Source: Capitella teleta (taxonomy: Eukaryota > Annelida > Polychaeta > Capitellidae). From it: a stretch of 64,000 nucleotides of DNA. Of this stretch, positions 33,140 through 45,152 are shown in pieces. Where the stretch lies: assembly GCA_000328365.1 (NCBI GenBank), contig KB303020.1, positions 37,443 to 101,442 on the forward strand. The letters are read 5' to 3'. How positions within the stretch are numbered: position 1 is the stretch's first letter; every line of letters starts with the position of its first letter. A program made the translations under genes and the position numbers. A model generated the notes under the pieces. It did no database searches. It was not told the DNA's origin and saw only the letters and a program-made list of their open reading frames with translations.

Positions 33140-36100
33140 ATGGAGGTCGACGTACCCGGTGACATCATCCCTCACCAGGAGGCAGTGCCCCCCTGCACGG
33201 ATGAATCCTCTAGCAAAACTTCTTCCTCGGAAGACATTCTGCCTGGAAAGTTGCCCAGGCGGAGCTTCGTGCACGACGACAACAAGGTGCGGAGCAAGAA
33301 GAATGCAACATTAACAGCCGTGACTTTGGAGGCGAGGAGAGTCTTGGAACAGTTCCTGAAACAAAGCCTCAGCCACAGCGAAGCGTCCTTCCAGGAGGAT
33401 GAAGAAAGTCCCTACGCCATGCTGGTGCAGCAGCCTGGGGAAGCTTTCACTCTGAAACATTGCAAATCAGGACCCGATCCTGATGAGGAAGGTAAAAATG
33501 AATTCACAGACTATGAAAAGATAGACGACAGCCCGGACTACGCCGAGTGTTATGACATAACGGACGGTATGCAGGCGACCTGTTCCATGTCGTCGCAGAG
33601 TAGCTTCGGGGTCAGCCTCAGGGGTCACGAGGGAGGTCGCAGTCGGAGTCCGTGCGAGCGAGCCCTTCACGCGGTGCACCCTGTTGACCGCATCAGCCAC
33701 TCGTCACGAACGCCTAAAGTGAAATCAAAAAGCAAACTGAAGCATCGTGATTATCGTCACCACAGTGACAGTTCATCCAGTACCGAGGACTACGAGTATC
33801 CCGACGTTGAACTACTCGCTCGCAAGAAGAAAAGTTTCTTCAAGTGGGCCTCGGAGCGTCTCCGTCAGAGTTTCCGTCGTGAAGACAAAAAGACTTTAGC
33901 CACCATGCGGATACGCAGCGCAGAGATCCTCGATTCGCCCTGCAGGGAATCGCTGCCACCCTTGCCCCGAACCCCGAAATCCCGTAAAAAGGAAAACAAA
34001 TTCAAGTTGGCGTTGCGGCGCAGCGGCAGCGACAAATCCAAATCAACGTCGATCAGTCCACCGACCCAGGATCGTATGTTGGACGCCATCAGCGACTGCG
34101 GCGACCTGGCGACTCGGTTCTCAGAAATCGAACCGTTGCACCAGGCTGAATCGACGGTGACGTCCAAGAAGAGCAAGTCTCCGTTGCCATGGAGACGTAA
34201 TGACGGAGCATCTACGGCCGGGGGTCAAAAGGACAACCGGAGTCTGTTTGATAGCTTCTTGCATCACATACGCAAAGGAAGTCAGAAGCTGAAACGGAAA
34301 GGACCCAAAGGTAAGCCGATCTCTGGGTTACGTAAGGCTTCTTGAAGACCAGCATCCAGGGCAGCATGCAACAGTGTTGTACCATTCCTTTCTTGATAGT
34401 GCTGATGTAATACAAACTGCTCGGTCGCCTGTAACAATGTTCCTACCTATGTACCTGATTACACTTACTCAACAGCCGTATTGATTGCGCATGCGCGCGA
34501 CCTATTCACAGGTTGCAATCGAATTTGTTTGTATTTGTGCGCATTGTTCATTTAGTTTTATCAATGATTTATTGAGCTCTGAATTACGTGCGAGCTGAAC
34601 CCTGACCTAACAGATGGTTAATTTCGTTTTTATCAGGTTTTTTTTTTTCTCTTTTTTACGTTAATAGCACAAAAAGGTAGCTTTTACAATGCTAATCAGT
34701 CTCCTTTGAAGTCGCAAACATCAAACGAACATCTTTGTCATTATGAACACATTCCTGTGCTTCACCGCTGTTCATAAAATGACCGTCGTTCGCTTTGTGC
34801 GTGCATCTCTTGTTCATGCATTCATTTCATCCGCTTTTCACAGAGCGTCAGCGGTCGAGATCAGCCGACAATCTCGCCATTCGTCCGCTCAGCAAAGAAC
34901 ACGAAAAGTTACTGCAGCGTTACGTCACGGGAGGAGGGGGCGGGGCTGACGGGCAATTACACAGCAAAGGAGCGGAGTCTGATTACGAACAGCACACCGT
35001 GCGATCCGTGCATGAGGTGTCCGTGCACAGGGTAACTGATGGTCGCCTCTTCACGCCCCCTTCGCCCCTCCTGGCCGCCGAGATCGACGTCGCTGGGCGG
35101 ACTGGTCGGCATTCGCTGCGGCGACGCATGCACCTCGAGGGCCTCGTTCCGTGCCACTCGCCGCTGCCCCCGAGACCCGACGACGGCCCGCCACCCCTAC
35201 CCCTGCTGCCCCCGCTACCACTGCTGCATGGTCTCCACCAGAGCCTCGACGTCGTCGGTGAGTTTTTTCATTCTCTCAGTTTAACTCCAGGATCAAATGG
35301 CACATTTGGTATTCATGGCAGCCGCTTATCCCGCACCCAAGGGCTGCTATCTGCAGTCGGCATAAGGGAGGTGCTGGCTAATGCGTCTGCGCCGCTTATA
35401 ATGAAAATAAAAGACCCATCCATCATACAACCCCACGACTCCTGACGTTGCGTGAAAAATGCTCTTTTCGCTCCCTATCACCCCGTGACTTCTTCGGCTC
35501 GATTCCAGCGTTCCACTCCGGTCATCTCGGCTGACCTCCAGGCGGGAGATGCTGTGGGCAGTTAATTAAGGGGTATTGTAATTAGGGGTGAATGGCGTCA
35601 GTGCAGACCCAGCATTAATTATGGATACTAACCCTGCCCAGGCACCGCGGGAAGGTGAGGGGGGGGGGGGCGGAGGCTAAAGGCGCCTGATTGCCGTAAT
35701 GGTCGCCCCCTCCGAGATTCGCCGTTGCTTGCCCTCAGCGGCAGAGGAAGCATGCTTTACGAGTGCTCGTAACTCGGTCCAAACGAGTCGCAGGAGTCGT
35801 TCGCTGGACTCACTCACACTTATGTCAACAAAGTATGGAAATGCGCCGTGTTTCACGCATGTTGCGCAAACTTGTCAGCTACACAAGAGTGGGCGACGCC
35901 TGGTGATCAATTCAGGGGATTCCCCAGTTTGCCATGCACATCGCACATGTTGTATGCAGCTTACCATAACAGATGCACAGCTCCTTGAATAATGTATGCA
36001 CGCTACTTTTATTTGCGCCGCTTGTCGGGGATACATATACGCGCGTGATTTATAATTTACAGCCTTTTGGATGATCGATTTACATCAAGTAACTGCGTCT

Positions 36101-39100
36101 TAGGAAGTCGCGCCTCCTCAGCTGATCGCGGACGTCACGCGAGCGGCACGCAGCGCGCCAACGCCGCGTGCCTCGCGCAATTCGTCTTGAAAAAGAGCGC
36201 GAAACTGACGTCATTGCGATGCTTGCTGAAGAGTTGTTACATCTCGCCCTCAATTAACTAATGTGGCTCAGAGGTGGCCCCCATCGCTGCGTGTGTGGAG
36301 CGAGGGGCTTCCATTCAAGCACCCTCCGCGTGGCTTCCCATTCAGGCGGCCAATCGTTCGACCAAAGGTCGCCCTCGGCGCGAACGCTTCGTGCAGCGAG
36401 CGATGCATGGAGCCAAGACCCAGTGGAGATTCCAATCGGCCTCTTCCGGGGAGAGGACGCGCGAACAATCTGCCCTGTCGTGCGACGCAGGCGCCTTCTG
36501 ATTGCCATCACTTGGGGACGCAGCCGGCCGCGAGTAATCCGCATCCCCGCCGGCATCCGCCCTGCCCGTCTCGTCCTGCGCGTCCGGCGTTTCTACGTCA
36601 GTCTGTCACTCGAATCCCGGGTTGCTTCTAGCCCCGCCCACTCTGCTCTGCCTCCGCTGCTGCCTCTGTGCGATGACTCATACCCTGGATAGATAGCTGC
36701 ATTCGATTGTTGCCGACTGCCGAGTCCGTAGATTCATTACAAGCGATCCAGGGCCCAAGAAATTCGCTCTCACTGCTTGCCTCAGCTTCAGCCTCAGCGC
36801 TGCTTGTGGTCATTGCAGCGCAGCGCGGCGTTAATGGCATTGCGAATCTCATCGGAGTTGGGTTTCCACCGCGCGTTGCTGGTCGGCGATCTGCCGGATG
36901 AATGTCCATAATAGATGTTTACATAACTGACGACACTCGATAGCATGCATCCCACAGCCCCCTAGCACGCATGCGGGTGCACGCTGCTGTTGCTGCTGCT
37001 GGCGGTAGTGCGCGTTCTGCAAAAGCTCAGCGCGTCCTTAGGTCGCCCTTGGCCTTGCCATGCACTCATCCTTTCTGATCAATTTCCAAACCCTGGGAGC
37101 ATGTAAACCGTTCCATGAAAAATCAATAGCACAGTTGTAAAATCTTATTGCCTCGTCTCGTAAAAACGTCCGAATTGTGATGAATGCTTTTCATTGGCGT
37201 TCGCCTTATTTGTTTTGATAAACAAGTAAAAAAAACTTTATGCATGTATTGTTTTTTTTAATCCCCCGTCATATTTTTTTTCCTACTCACACACGTGCGA
37301 GCATGCGCGTGCACGAGGAAAAAAAAGTGTTAATTTATAACACATCTCAGCTGTTTGAAGCCCGTTCCGCGAAGCCCTGCGCAATGAAAACATGGCCTGA
37401 CCCATATTCCACGGCGAAAACTGCAACATGCGTCACCTCAGTGCACTCATCTTCGATTGATGATCGTCAACATTCGGTTTCCCGGGAACAGTGTTCGTGC
37501 ACGTGCATCGTGTTTGGCACTTGTCCAATTTCGCGTTCATGATGAACGATTCGCGAGGCCTGATGGATGACTTTTCTGCCGCTGCAAATATTAGCTGAGG
37601 TCAGCCATTAACGACGAAATTAATTGAAGAGGGAATTCAATGAGCACTCGTCAATCGCAAACGACATCTCGGTGAATTCTGCTCTACGCCTAAATGCAAA
37701 ATCGCGTTAATCTCAGTAATTTTCAACCAGAATATGGCATAATAATCTATCCGTGCTTAAAGGATGAGATGGAATTTATTGCAGCAGTCAATATCTTCAC
37801 AAAATCACCTCAATGGCACGTCACACTCGTGTTGAAAACCTAAATCGAGTGATGAGACCATTCAATCAATAAAACCATTAATCCCGTATTGTTTTCCCCC
37901 CATAACTGGGGAATCCCCTTCGGCTAATCCTCGTCAATAGCCGCGACCTCTGACCCTCCCTTCGCGCCTGTCTTCTATTCATGCTCCATCGATCTCTCTA
38001 TCATTTCCCATTTCGCGTCTAATTCGTAGTTCATTGATTTGTGACATAACTCCGAGCAGCAACTAAAAAGCTTTTAGTGCCGCACACGCCTGGGGCTCCA
38101 TAAATCCCGCTTTGCAAGTCCGTTTCCTGGCTCTCCTCGTTTTAGTTGAAATACGACTGCGGTTGATCGTGTCGGCTTCGCTGAGTGCCGAATTGCTGAT
38201 CTCAGCAGTTATGTAATGCTGCTGTACACCGACAGCAATCATTTTGTGCTGTCTTCTGATGTAGCGTATTTCTTTTTAAAATCCTCCTTTCTTATTTGGT
38301 CTCTTTTGCTGCTCCATATTCTTCGTCATCTGTAAATCACTGCTGAAATGAACTGTCCACTTGGCCTTTTGATGGCGACTGTGATTTGTGTGTTGGCGTC
38401 TTCAGCTCGGTTTTCCCCTTGGGAGATCCGTATTTTATGCGAAGATCCGTATTTTATGCGCAGCTTTCCAACCCAAGTGGAGATATCCCTAGTTTGTGGA
38501 ATCTGCTGTCAAAAACGGAATGCAAATCCGGAACGGATTGCGAATGTATTGCTTGATCCGTGTTCATGGTCTCCGCACGAATAATTCAAGGACAACACGG
38601 GTTATCAAAAAGAGGGATTTCGCAAACGACCTGATATTCTTAAATCCTTTGTCCTCTGTTTTGTTTTGTTTTCAACGCCCCCAATTTGCATCGGAATCGA
38701 TCAATCGGGTGATTCGGGGCTGGCAGAGTGATGTAATTGTTGATAACGCACGCAGACGCGGGTTGTTTGATTGGTTGAAATGCAGCTGATCCGAACACGT
38801 GTCATTGCACACGAAGTCATGTCACAGTAGTGCTGGCTGAATATGCTATTCCGATTGACATAACGCGCATCTTCTCTTAATAATTAAACTAATTCTGTTT
38901 GCAATTAGTCGTAAGCACGCCTGTTGCCTTCCTTGATTGCAACGTTAATGGCACGTCGGCCGGCGTGCCTGGTCAGCGAAACGTCTCGTGGGAACGTCGC
39001 TCCTCGAAGCGGTTACGCAAGCAACATGCTAATGATTAAACGAATCACTACAAGACGCCCTGGGTGTTCATTACGATCAATTTATCCGATTGTATACATT

Positions 39101-41839
39101 CTCCCTCTGCCTTTCCCTTTTAAACTTGGGCGTGAATGCACACACAGACAGAGGCATCGCTTTGTGGACAACATACTTAGGCTTAAACCTTAGGCTGATC
39201 GCATTATTGCGTGAATGTCCAGCTTCATCAGGGCTGTCGGCACGGGGTCATCGACCGCTGCCCCTTCTCATCAGCCTAATGCAATTCCCTTTGACTTGGG
39301 ATGCCGCAGCGTCATAAAGAGACTTCCTTCTCTCGCGAATCAATCCGATTTTCCCGCATTCCCGCATCGCGCATTCTCTGAGACGAATGACACCCGAGGC
39401 GCCTGTCTGCGTGCATTACGTAACATGCCCTCGGTGGTGCCTTCCCCAGCACCTGCTCCCTTGGCTGTCAGTTGGCATTGAAGTCGCAGATTAGCGGCAG
39501 AGTGGGCGCGCAAGGAGGCAGTCACCTGGCCGCCTCATTGCGCGCAAATTGGCGTAATTGTTGCAGTGTGCGAAAGCGACGTGCGTGGTAAAAAGCAAGT
39601 GACGGCGTCACGAGCAATTAACTGCTTCGAACGCGGTGCTGTGATATCTTGATGAGTGGGTTGCACCGGGGGAACGAAGGGGTCTGCATGCGGTGCGAAG
39701 TGCTGCGATCTTCCACGCAGTCCGTTCTATATACATATATTCATAGCGTGTGCCATGCGGTAGATGATATCTCTACTGTAGTCGGCTTACCGTTCCTGCA
39801 GATTAATTGCACGATGGTCTCTAAAGGTGTGATCAAAAAGGTTTCTCGACCTGTCAAAGGCTGACGACGGAAGAATATACGGCGCCGCTGTCGTCTCGAT
39901 ATGGGTGCAAAAAAAGATCCATTCATAGGATCCCAGGGCACCAGCATTGGAGTCAAGCTGAGAAGTCGGTTGTTGCTTGTTGTCTGCGAGCGAAGTGCGG
40001 TTGTTGAGGAGGAGAGGCCTCTTCACCTGCGGCGTTGGCTGGCGGTGGGATTAATTAATCCACGCGATTAGATTTCGACGTACGACGCTAATCCAGTTAG
40101 CGAAACTTGGAATGGCGGCGAGGGAAGACAGCACTAAGGAAAAACTGAGAGAAGCGCCTGGAGAAGCGAATCCAATTATATGAGGACGTTAATTATCTTC
40201 TTTTCTAGGGTTTGTTTTGGATACTGTTGCTATCATGCACAAAAACAGAGAATTCTCGGAATCAAGCCATGACGTACGTTCTTCGAGTTGACATTTCTAC
40301 GGCATGAGCCATGCATGGTCCCTGGGAGATGCATGCTATATAATATACGCTGCATTGATTAACTTTTGTGTACCTGCACCTGTTCATACGCGGCTCATTT
40401 GCATATGAAAATAAACACCATCGACCCCCTCACTTTGTACCCAGTGAACCGTGCTCGCTGCATCCCCTGCGTCGTAAATACAATTCCTTTTAATTTATTC
40501 CTCGGTGTGATCAAAACACTGCGTTAAATTTAGTAGATGAAGTATTTGTCTACATGTGGCATTCCGCATGCCACCCGCGTATGGGGTCTGTACACAGTCA
40601 TGCATGCTGATGTCTGAGGTTTCGATTGACAGCTGTTGAGCACCTGGCGGGTGACTCCACCCTCGTCTCCAGGTACCCCCAACGATGATCTTTTTGACTC
40701 ACCTGCTGTTTCGGCGGAGATTATCTCCTGTTGATATTCCATCTAAGTCGCACTCGGAAATTCTTTCTCTTTTTCCTTGACCATACTTATACGCCTTTCG
40801 CATCGGTTGAGAAGTTAGAATGATTATTTTTCGTGCTTTTGAGACATGGGATACTGTCGTTGTTCTGAATGCCAGATGTGCCATGGTGAGAACTGGATAT
40901 ATAATTATAGGATGCATAATTACCATGCCTCATGCTTGAATTTCTCTGTTATATAGATGGTCCTCCAGATTTCGATTTAGAAAACTTGAAGCCGTTTCAT
41001 GAGCGGACGGACAAAGAGAAGGAGGACCTGTATGAAAGAATCGCCGAGCAGCTAGCGGCCATCGCAGACCACTACAACCTTGAATCGCCACACAGCCCCA
41101 AGTCGGCCGAATCGCCGCCCTGCCACGTGCTGCCCCCAGAGCCTGACATCGACATCCTGGGAGCAGCGGCAAAACCAAGAGGTATGCGATGGAATCATGC
41201 AAGCGGCAGATATGAACCTATAATTGGATGTCGAGATGTAAGCTGAAAGTAATGGGGGATGCAAAAGCTGCTCTAATGAATGGCATACCAATGAGACCTT
41301 GCTTCCGGTAATCCTACATGACCTTGATCTCAATCTTTGTAGGTCACCATCGGATCAGAACGGCTGAATTGGAGCGGCAACTGGGGGCTCTACTCAAGGA
41401 GAAAGGCGATATGGCCAATCGCAACGTAAGCGATTCATAACGCGTATTGCACTCTCACCCGTCTCTTCTTCCTATACAGCTACCCGATCCCACACCTGTT
41501 GTGGCAGAACTTGTCAAAAACGCCAGTTACTCCAAGTTTAAGCAGATTGTGAATGAGAACATTGACAGTGAGCCCGGCTGGCAGCAGGTCGCTCTGATGT
41601 TCCGCTTCACGCAAATGGCCGTTCAGATGGCAGGTATGGGCACCGCGGTCGGCCTACAAATCAAAGAGATGACCCTCAAGTATTTCGAAGACAAATTTGC
41701 CAGCTGGATTGTAGGACAAGGGGGATGGGTGAGTGGTGAATGCCATATCATGGAACATTTCATCTGACGTCAATCTCATTTCCAGGAATCGATGGTGGAG
41801 GGTGACACAAACACCGAAGCGGATTCAGAACTAGATTGA
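33140..41839 (+). CDS. BCL2L14-like: Bcl-2-family protein resembling BCL2L14 (Bcl-G), long form
   Basis: Six exons with matching phases: 33140-34310, 34844-35257, 40957-41181, 41343-41425, 41480-41728 and 41786-41839, giving 731 residues. The C-terminal quarter carries the family marks. A BH3 motif IAEQLAAIADHY lies at about 557-568 (hydrophobic residues at the four canonical places and the small-Asp pair AD). YSKFKQIV aligns with human Bcl-G YSVFKTIT. A BH1-like GWQQVALMFRF is at 664-673, and LKYFEDKFASWIVGQGGW holds the BH2 Trp-Gly-Gly-Trp pattern, against human LKENFSPWIQQHGGW. The protein ends 17 residues later with no membrane anchor, as in Bcl-G. The long N-terminal part is charged and probably disordered, with a basic KKKSFFKWASERLRQSF segment near 230-250 and a proline-rich PPPLPLLPPLPLLHG near 513, which could bind SH3 domains. 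Human Bcl-G has 327 residues, so this is over twice as long. Whether it promotes or blocks death cannot be read from sequence. Extra exons in the 5.7-kb intron 2 cannot be excluded. Confidence 0.82.
35258..40956 (+). other. Intron 2 of the Bcl-G-like gene
   Basis: 5.7 kb with no recognised exon or transposon. The flanking exons are in compatible phase across it. It contains a GC- and CpG-rich patch at about 36080-36900, a 10-G run near 35660 and a short direct repeat, AGATCCGTATTTTATGCG, at 38424 and 38443 (period 19). Several octamer words (38520, 38684, 40397) occur. Confidence 0.6.
36080..36900. other. GC/CpG-rich patch with overlapping open frames
   Basis: A markedly GC-rich patch inside the intron in which three forward frames and at least one reverse frame are open for 65-143 codons. 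Simultaneous opening of many frames is what high GC (few stop codons) produces, and none of the translations has a recognisable domain. It may be a CpG island or an internal promoter. Confidence 0.4.
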
Positions 41840-44215
41840 TGCAAATTTGAAATATGCAAAACTAATTATGTTGCCATGACGACCCCCGTTTGCATGACTG
41901 TGATCCGGTGAAGCTACTACATCAACCGCGTATTCACCAGATTTCTTAACAGAAAGAGCCAATCAGAGAGCACTATTTGATGAGTATGCAATATATTCTG
42001 TTTTTATTGTGTATCCCATTAACAATTATGAGATTCAGTTTTTTGACAATGCATCCAACGCCATTTGCATTTTAGGCATGTGTTCATTCAGATTTGTCTG
42101 CTTTTTATTCTTCCTTCTAATTTTGATATTATCGGCTTAATTTTTGATCCTGTAAATCAACCATTATAAACGACAGCTCATGCTGATAAAAGAGTGTAAC
42201 CATGTAACTTGTTTTCTAAATTTTGGGAGAGCATACTTACCGTAGTACTCATAAATTGTGGATTATAACCATTTATGTTTTCCTATATTTTTTTGCAATG
42301 AAATTCCTTTTTTTTTCTCTCTTTTTTTTTTTTTGTAATTTCGAATAATTCTCTCAGGAATTCCATGTTTTCTTTTAGGCTTCCAGATCTCATGAATATT
42401 TATTAAATTATTTTTGTTGGGGTCAATATTTATTCATATTTATAACCTAATTTTATAATGCTGTAATAGCACAATATATATTTTTCTTCATATCCCTGAA
42501 AATGCTATCTAATAACATTGATCTTTGTAGCAAATTTTCCATCATAGAATAATTGCGATGTAATAAAATCATGCTTATGTAATACCCACCGTCACCATGC
42601 ATTGTGTAACAAAATATCAGTCGTCGAGTCTTGAAACAGATCTCTGAGAGGTCAAATGAGTACATAATTGTTTTTGCAAGATGTTTGCTTGTANAGCAAG
42701 ATTGATCTTGTCAAATTGTGACTTGCCAATTTGTGCCTATGCATTGTTNNNNNNNNNNNNNNNNNNNNNNNNNNNNNNNNNNNNNNNNNNNNNNNNNNNN
42801 NNNNNNNNNNNNNNNNNNNNNNNNNNNNNNNNNNNNNNNNNNNNNNNNNNNNNNNNNNNNNNNNNNNNNNNGGTCTCATCTTCATTCATCGATTGTGGAC
42901 AAACCTGAGGATTTTTTTTTCTCTTCAATCGAATCAAAAGTTTGCAGAACTTGCTGTTTTGTTTATTGTTTTTTTTTTTTTTTTAGTTTTTTTTAAATCT
43001 TTTTATAACATTTTTTACAAAATTGTGCTAATGTATCATTAATGCAGAATGTTATTTATTAAAAAAAAATAGTTTTGTTAAATTATTCTTAGAAAGTTTT
43101 TGCATTTTTTCTGGGGTTCCTTTTGCAGATGACGTAAAAAAAAAACTAAAACAATTTTGGAATGTGTACTTTTTTTGGAGGCATTGTCCAAAATCGAGAA
43201 TCGAGGGTTTCAACTTTTTTGTTCCATGTCTATTTGTGATGATTGTCGCATTCCGTTGTGGATTTTGATATCTATTTTTTTGCTTATTTTTTTTTTCCCT
43301 TATATTTTTCACAGTGTACTGGTTACACATTCACTTTATTATGTAATAATAACTTAATTTCTCATCTGTTTCAGGGTATTTGATTTCTTTCTCTAAATTA
43401 AGGCCACATTTTTTCAGTGCAATTCCCCATATTTAATTAAACTTTTCATTTCTGGGTAATCCATGCATTCTGATAAAATAGAAAGTATTATTCAAATTTG
43501 TGTTCAAAACGATCTCATATAATTTTGTGCAATGTATTGGAAAATCATTATTTTTAACATAGCAAAAAAAAAATCAATCATTTTATAAAATATTATGCTC
43601 AATATAATATTCAAACTTTTTTTCTTTGATAATCAATCACAAATTGTTGTAATGAATTTTTTTTTCATGTGAACAAGGAAAATTACATGCCAAATTTTTC
43701 CCGCCAAAATATTTATCTTTATACACCTTGTACATTAAACTTGTTTTCTTTTGTTTTTTGTTTTTTTTGTTTTTTTTTTGTTTTTTCTTCTGCATTTTCA
43801 TTCTCTGGTTAAGGTAATTTTTCTTTCTCCTGGTCAGGTTATTATCATTCAATTCAAATGTCTCATCAAAATAGTTTTGACGAGCTTTAAGTCTGGGAAA
43901 CAACACCCTGAATAGAATTTTAGAAGTATTCTTTGGATTTTAAATTCAAAATATAAAAATCTAGGATTTCCGCTTATGTTGACTATATTGTAAATTGTGA
44001 TACGATTATGCTTTCACAGAACTGAACATTTTCAGTAGAAGTTTGCTCCATCTCGGAGAATTTTTTCTTTTTCTTCAGGTCTTTGATCATTTCTCCTTAT
44101 TTTGGAGGAGTTAGTTCTGTCATTATTAATGTTTTTGGGGAACATTTTATGAATTGTATTTTTATGAAATGCATATGACTGATTTGAATAAAATGTTTAC
44201 ATAAAATGTTTGTGC
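41840..44215 (+). other. AT-rich 3' region of the Bcl-G-like gene
   Basis: Very AT-rich sequence with many poly-T and poly-A tracts and no exon. Several AATAAA-like hexamers occur. The last good one is at 44187-44192, followed by T/GT-rich sequence, and could end a 2.3-kb 3' UTR. An earlier site is also possible. A 123-N gap lies inside at 42749-42871. Confidence 0.45.
42749..42871. other. Assembly gap (123 N)
   Basis: Run of N in the AT-rich 3' region, with a single ambiguous base before it at 42694. Confidence 0.99.
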
Positions 44216-44323
44216 ATCCTTACAATATAAGACTCAGCAACGCATTCTATGAAGTTACTGATGCCATATTGCTTGTTCTCCTTGGCATGCATAAAACTTG
44301 AAATGAGAAATAATGATGATAAT

Positions 44324-44429
<106 letters not shown>

Positions 44430-44689
44430 CGACACAATAAAACATAATACACACGTGCAACAAATATACAACACGATACAAATGTCGGCTCACGATATTT
44501 CTGGCGTTATGGCGTAATGCAATATGGATATGATAATTCGGATAATTGTCTTGTGTCATTTTAAGGATTAGCATCAGCAGATTGTGAATTGACAACACAC
44601 AATTATGCTGAGATTGTTGTGTACATCTTTCTGAACGTTTTGATTTATTTTGGTATGCAGTAATTTGGTATATACAAAACCGGCATTTG

Positions 44690-45152
44690 GCGCTGCTCTG
44701 TGGCGACTCGCTGAGCATTCCATTTCATCCTTTCATCCTGGCTAACTTGTGAATTAAGAAGATCAGTAAACAAAATGGACGCTTGCCATTCTCGCTTGAC
44801 TTATACACGTGCAGAGCTGCTGGCGCTTAACACTAAAGATGTGAACGTATGCAGTGAATCGAGCAACTGGACTTCCATTGAGATCGGCGTCTTTGAGCGC
44901 TGTGGTCGTCGTGCATGTGTGATGCGGAGAAGAACGGGCAGACGAGGAGGCCTTCGACGGAGGATTCGGAGGCAGAGGAAGAAGAATCGACTGGCGCTTA
45001 AAACTTTTAATTTCAGAATCGTGTTTTATGACCTTTTAAACCTTGATGTTGGAATTTCTATGTTGTGAAGCGCATTTGAATATCTTCTCTTACTGAAAAT
45101 GGGCTTAATAAATGAAATGAAATGAAATGAAATGAAATGAAATGAAATGAAA
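44690..45152 (+). mobile_element. LINE-derived short element (5' leader joined to 3' tail)
   Basis: Starts with a leader and an ATG at 44775 opening a frame with TYTRAELLAL and a basic RRRTGRRGGLRRRIRRQRKK stretch. This resembles the start of L2/CR1-type retrotransposon ORFs of marine invertebrates. It then jumps directly to a 3'-tail-like segment (GTGAAGCGCATTTGAATATC, then GAAAATGGGCTTAATAAATG) and ends in about eight ATGAA units. The GCGC-stem tail and pentamer repeat end are typical of L2/CR1-group LINEs. The middle, including reverse transcriptase, is missing, so it looks like an internally deleted element that would rely on another LINE for movement. Confidence 0.55.

Noticed and set aside
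36261-36692. Overlapping frames of 100-143 codons in several phases
   Set aside because: Explained by high GC; open frames on both strands at once argue against coding.
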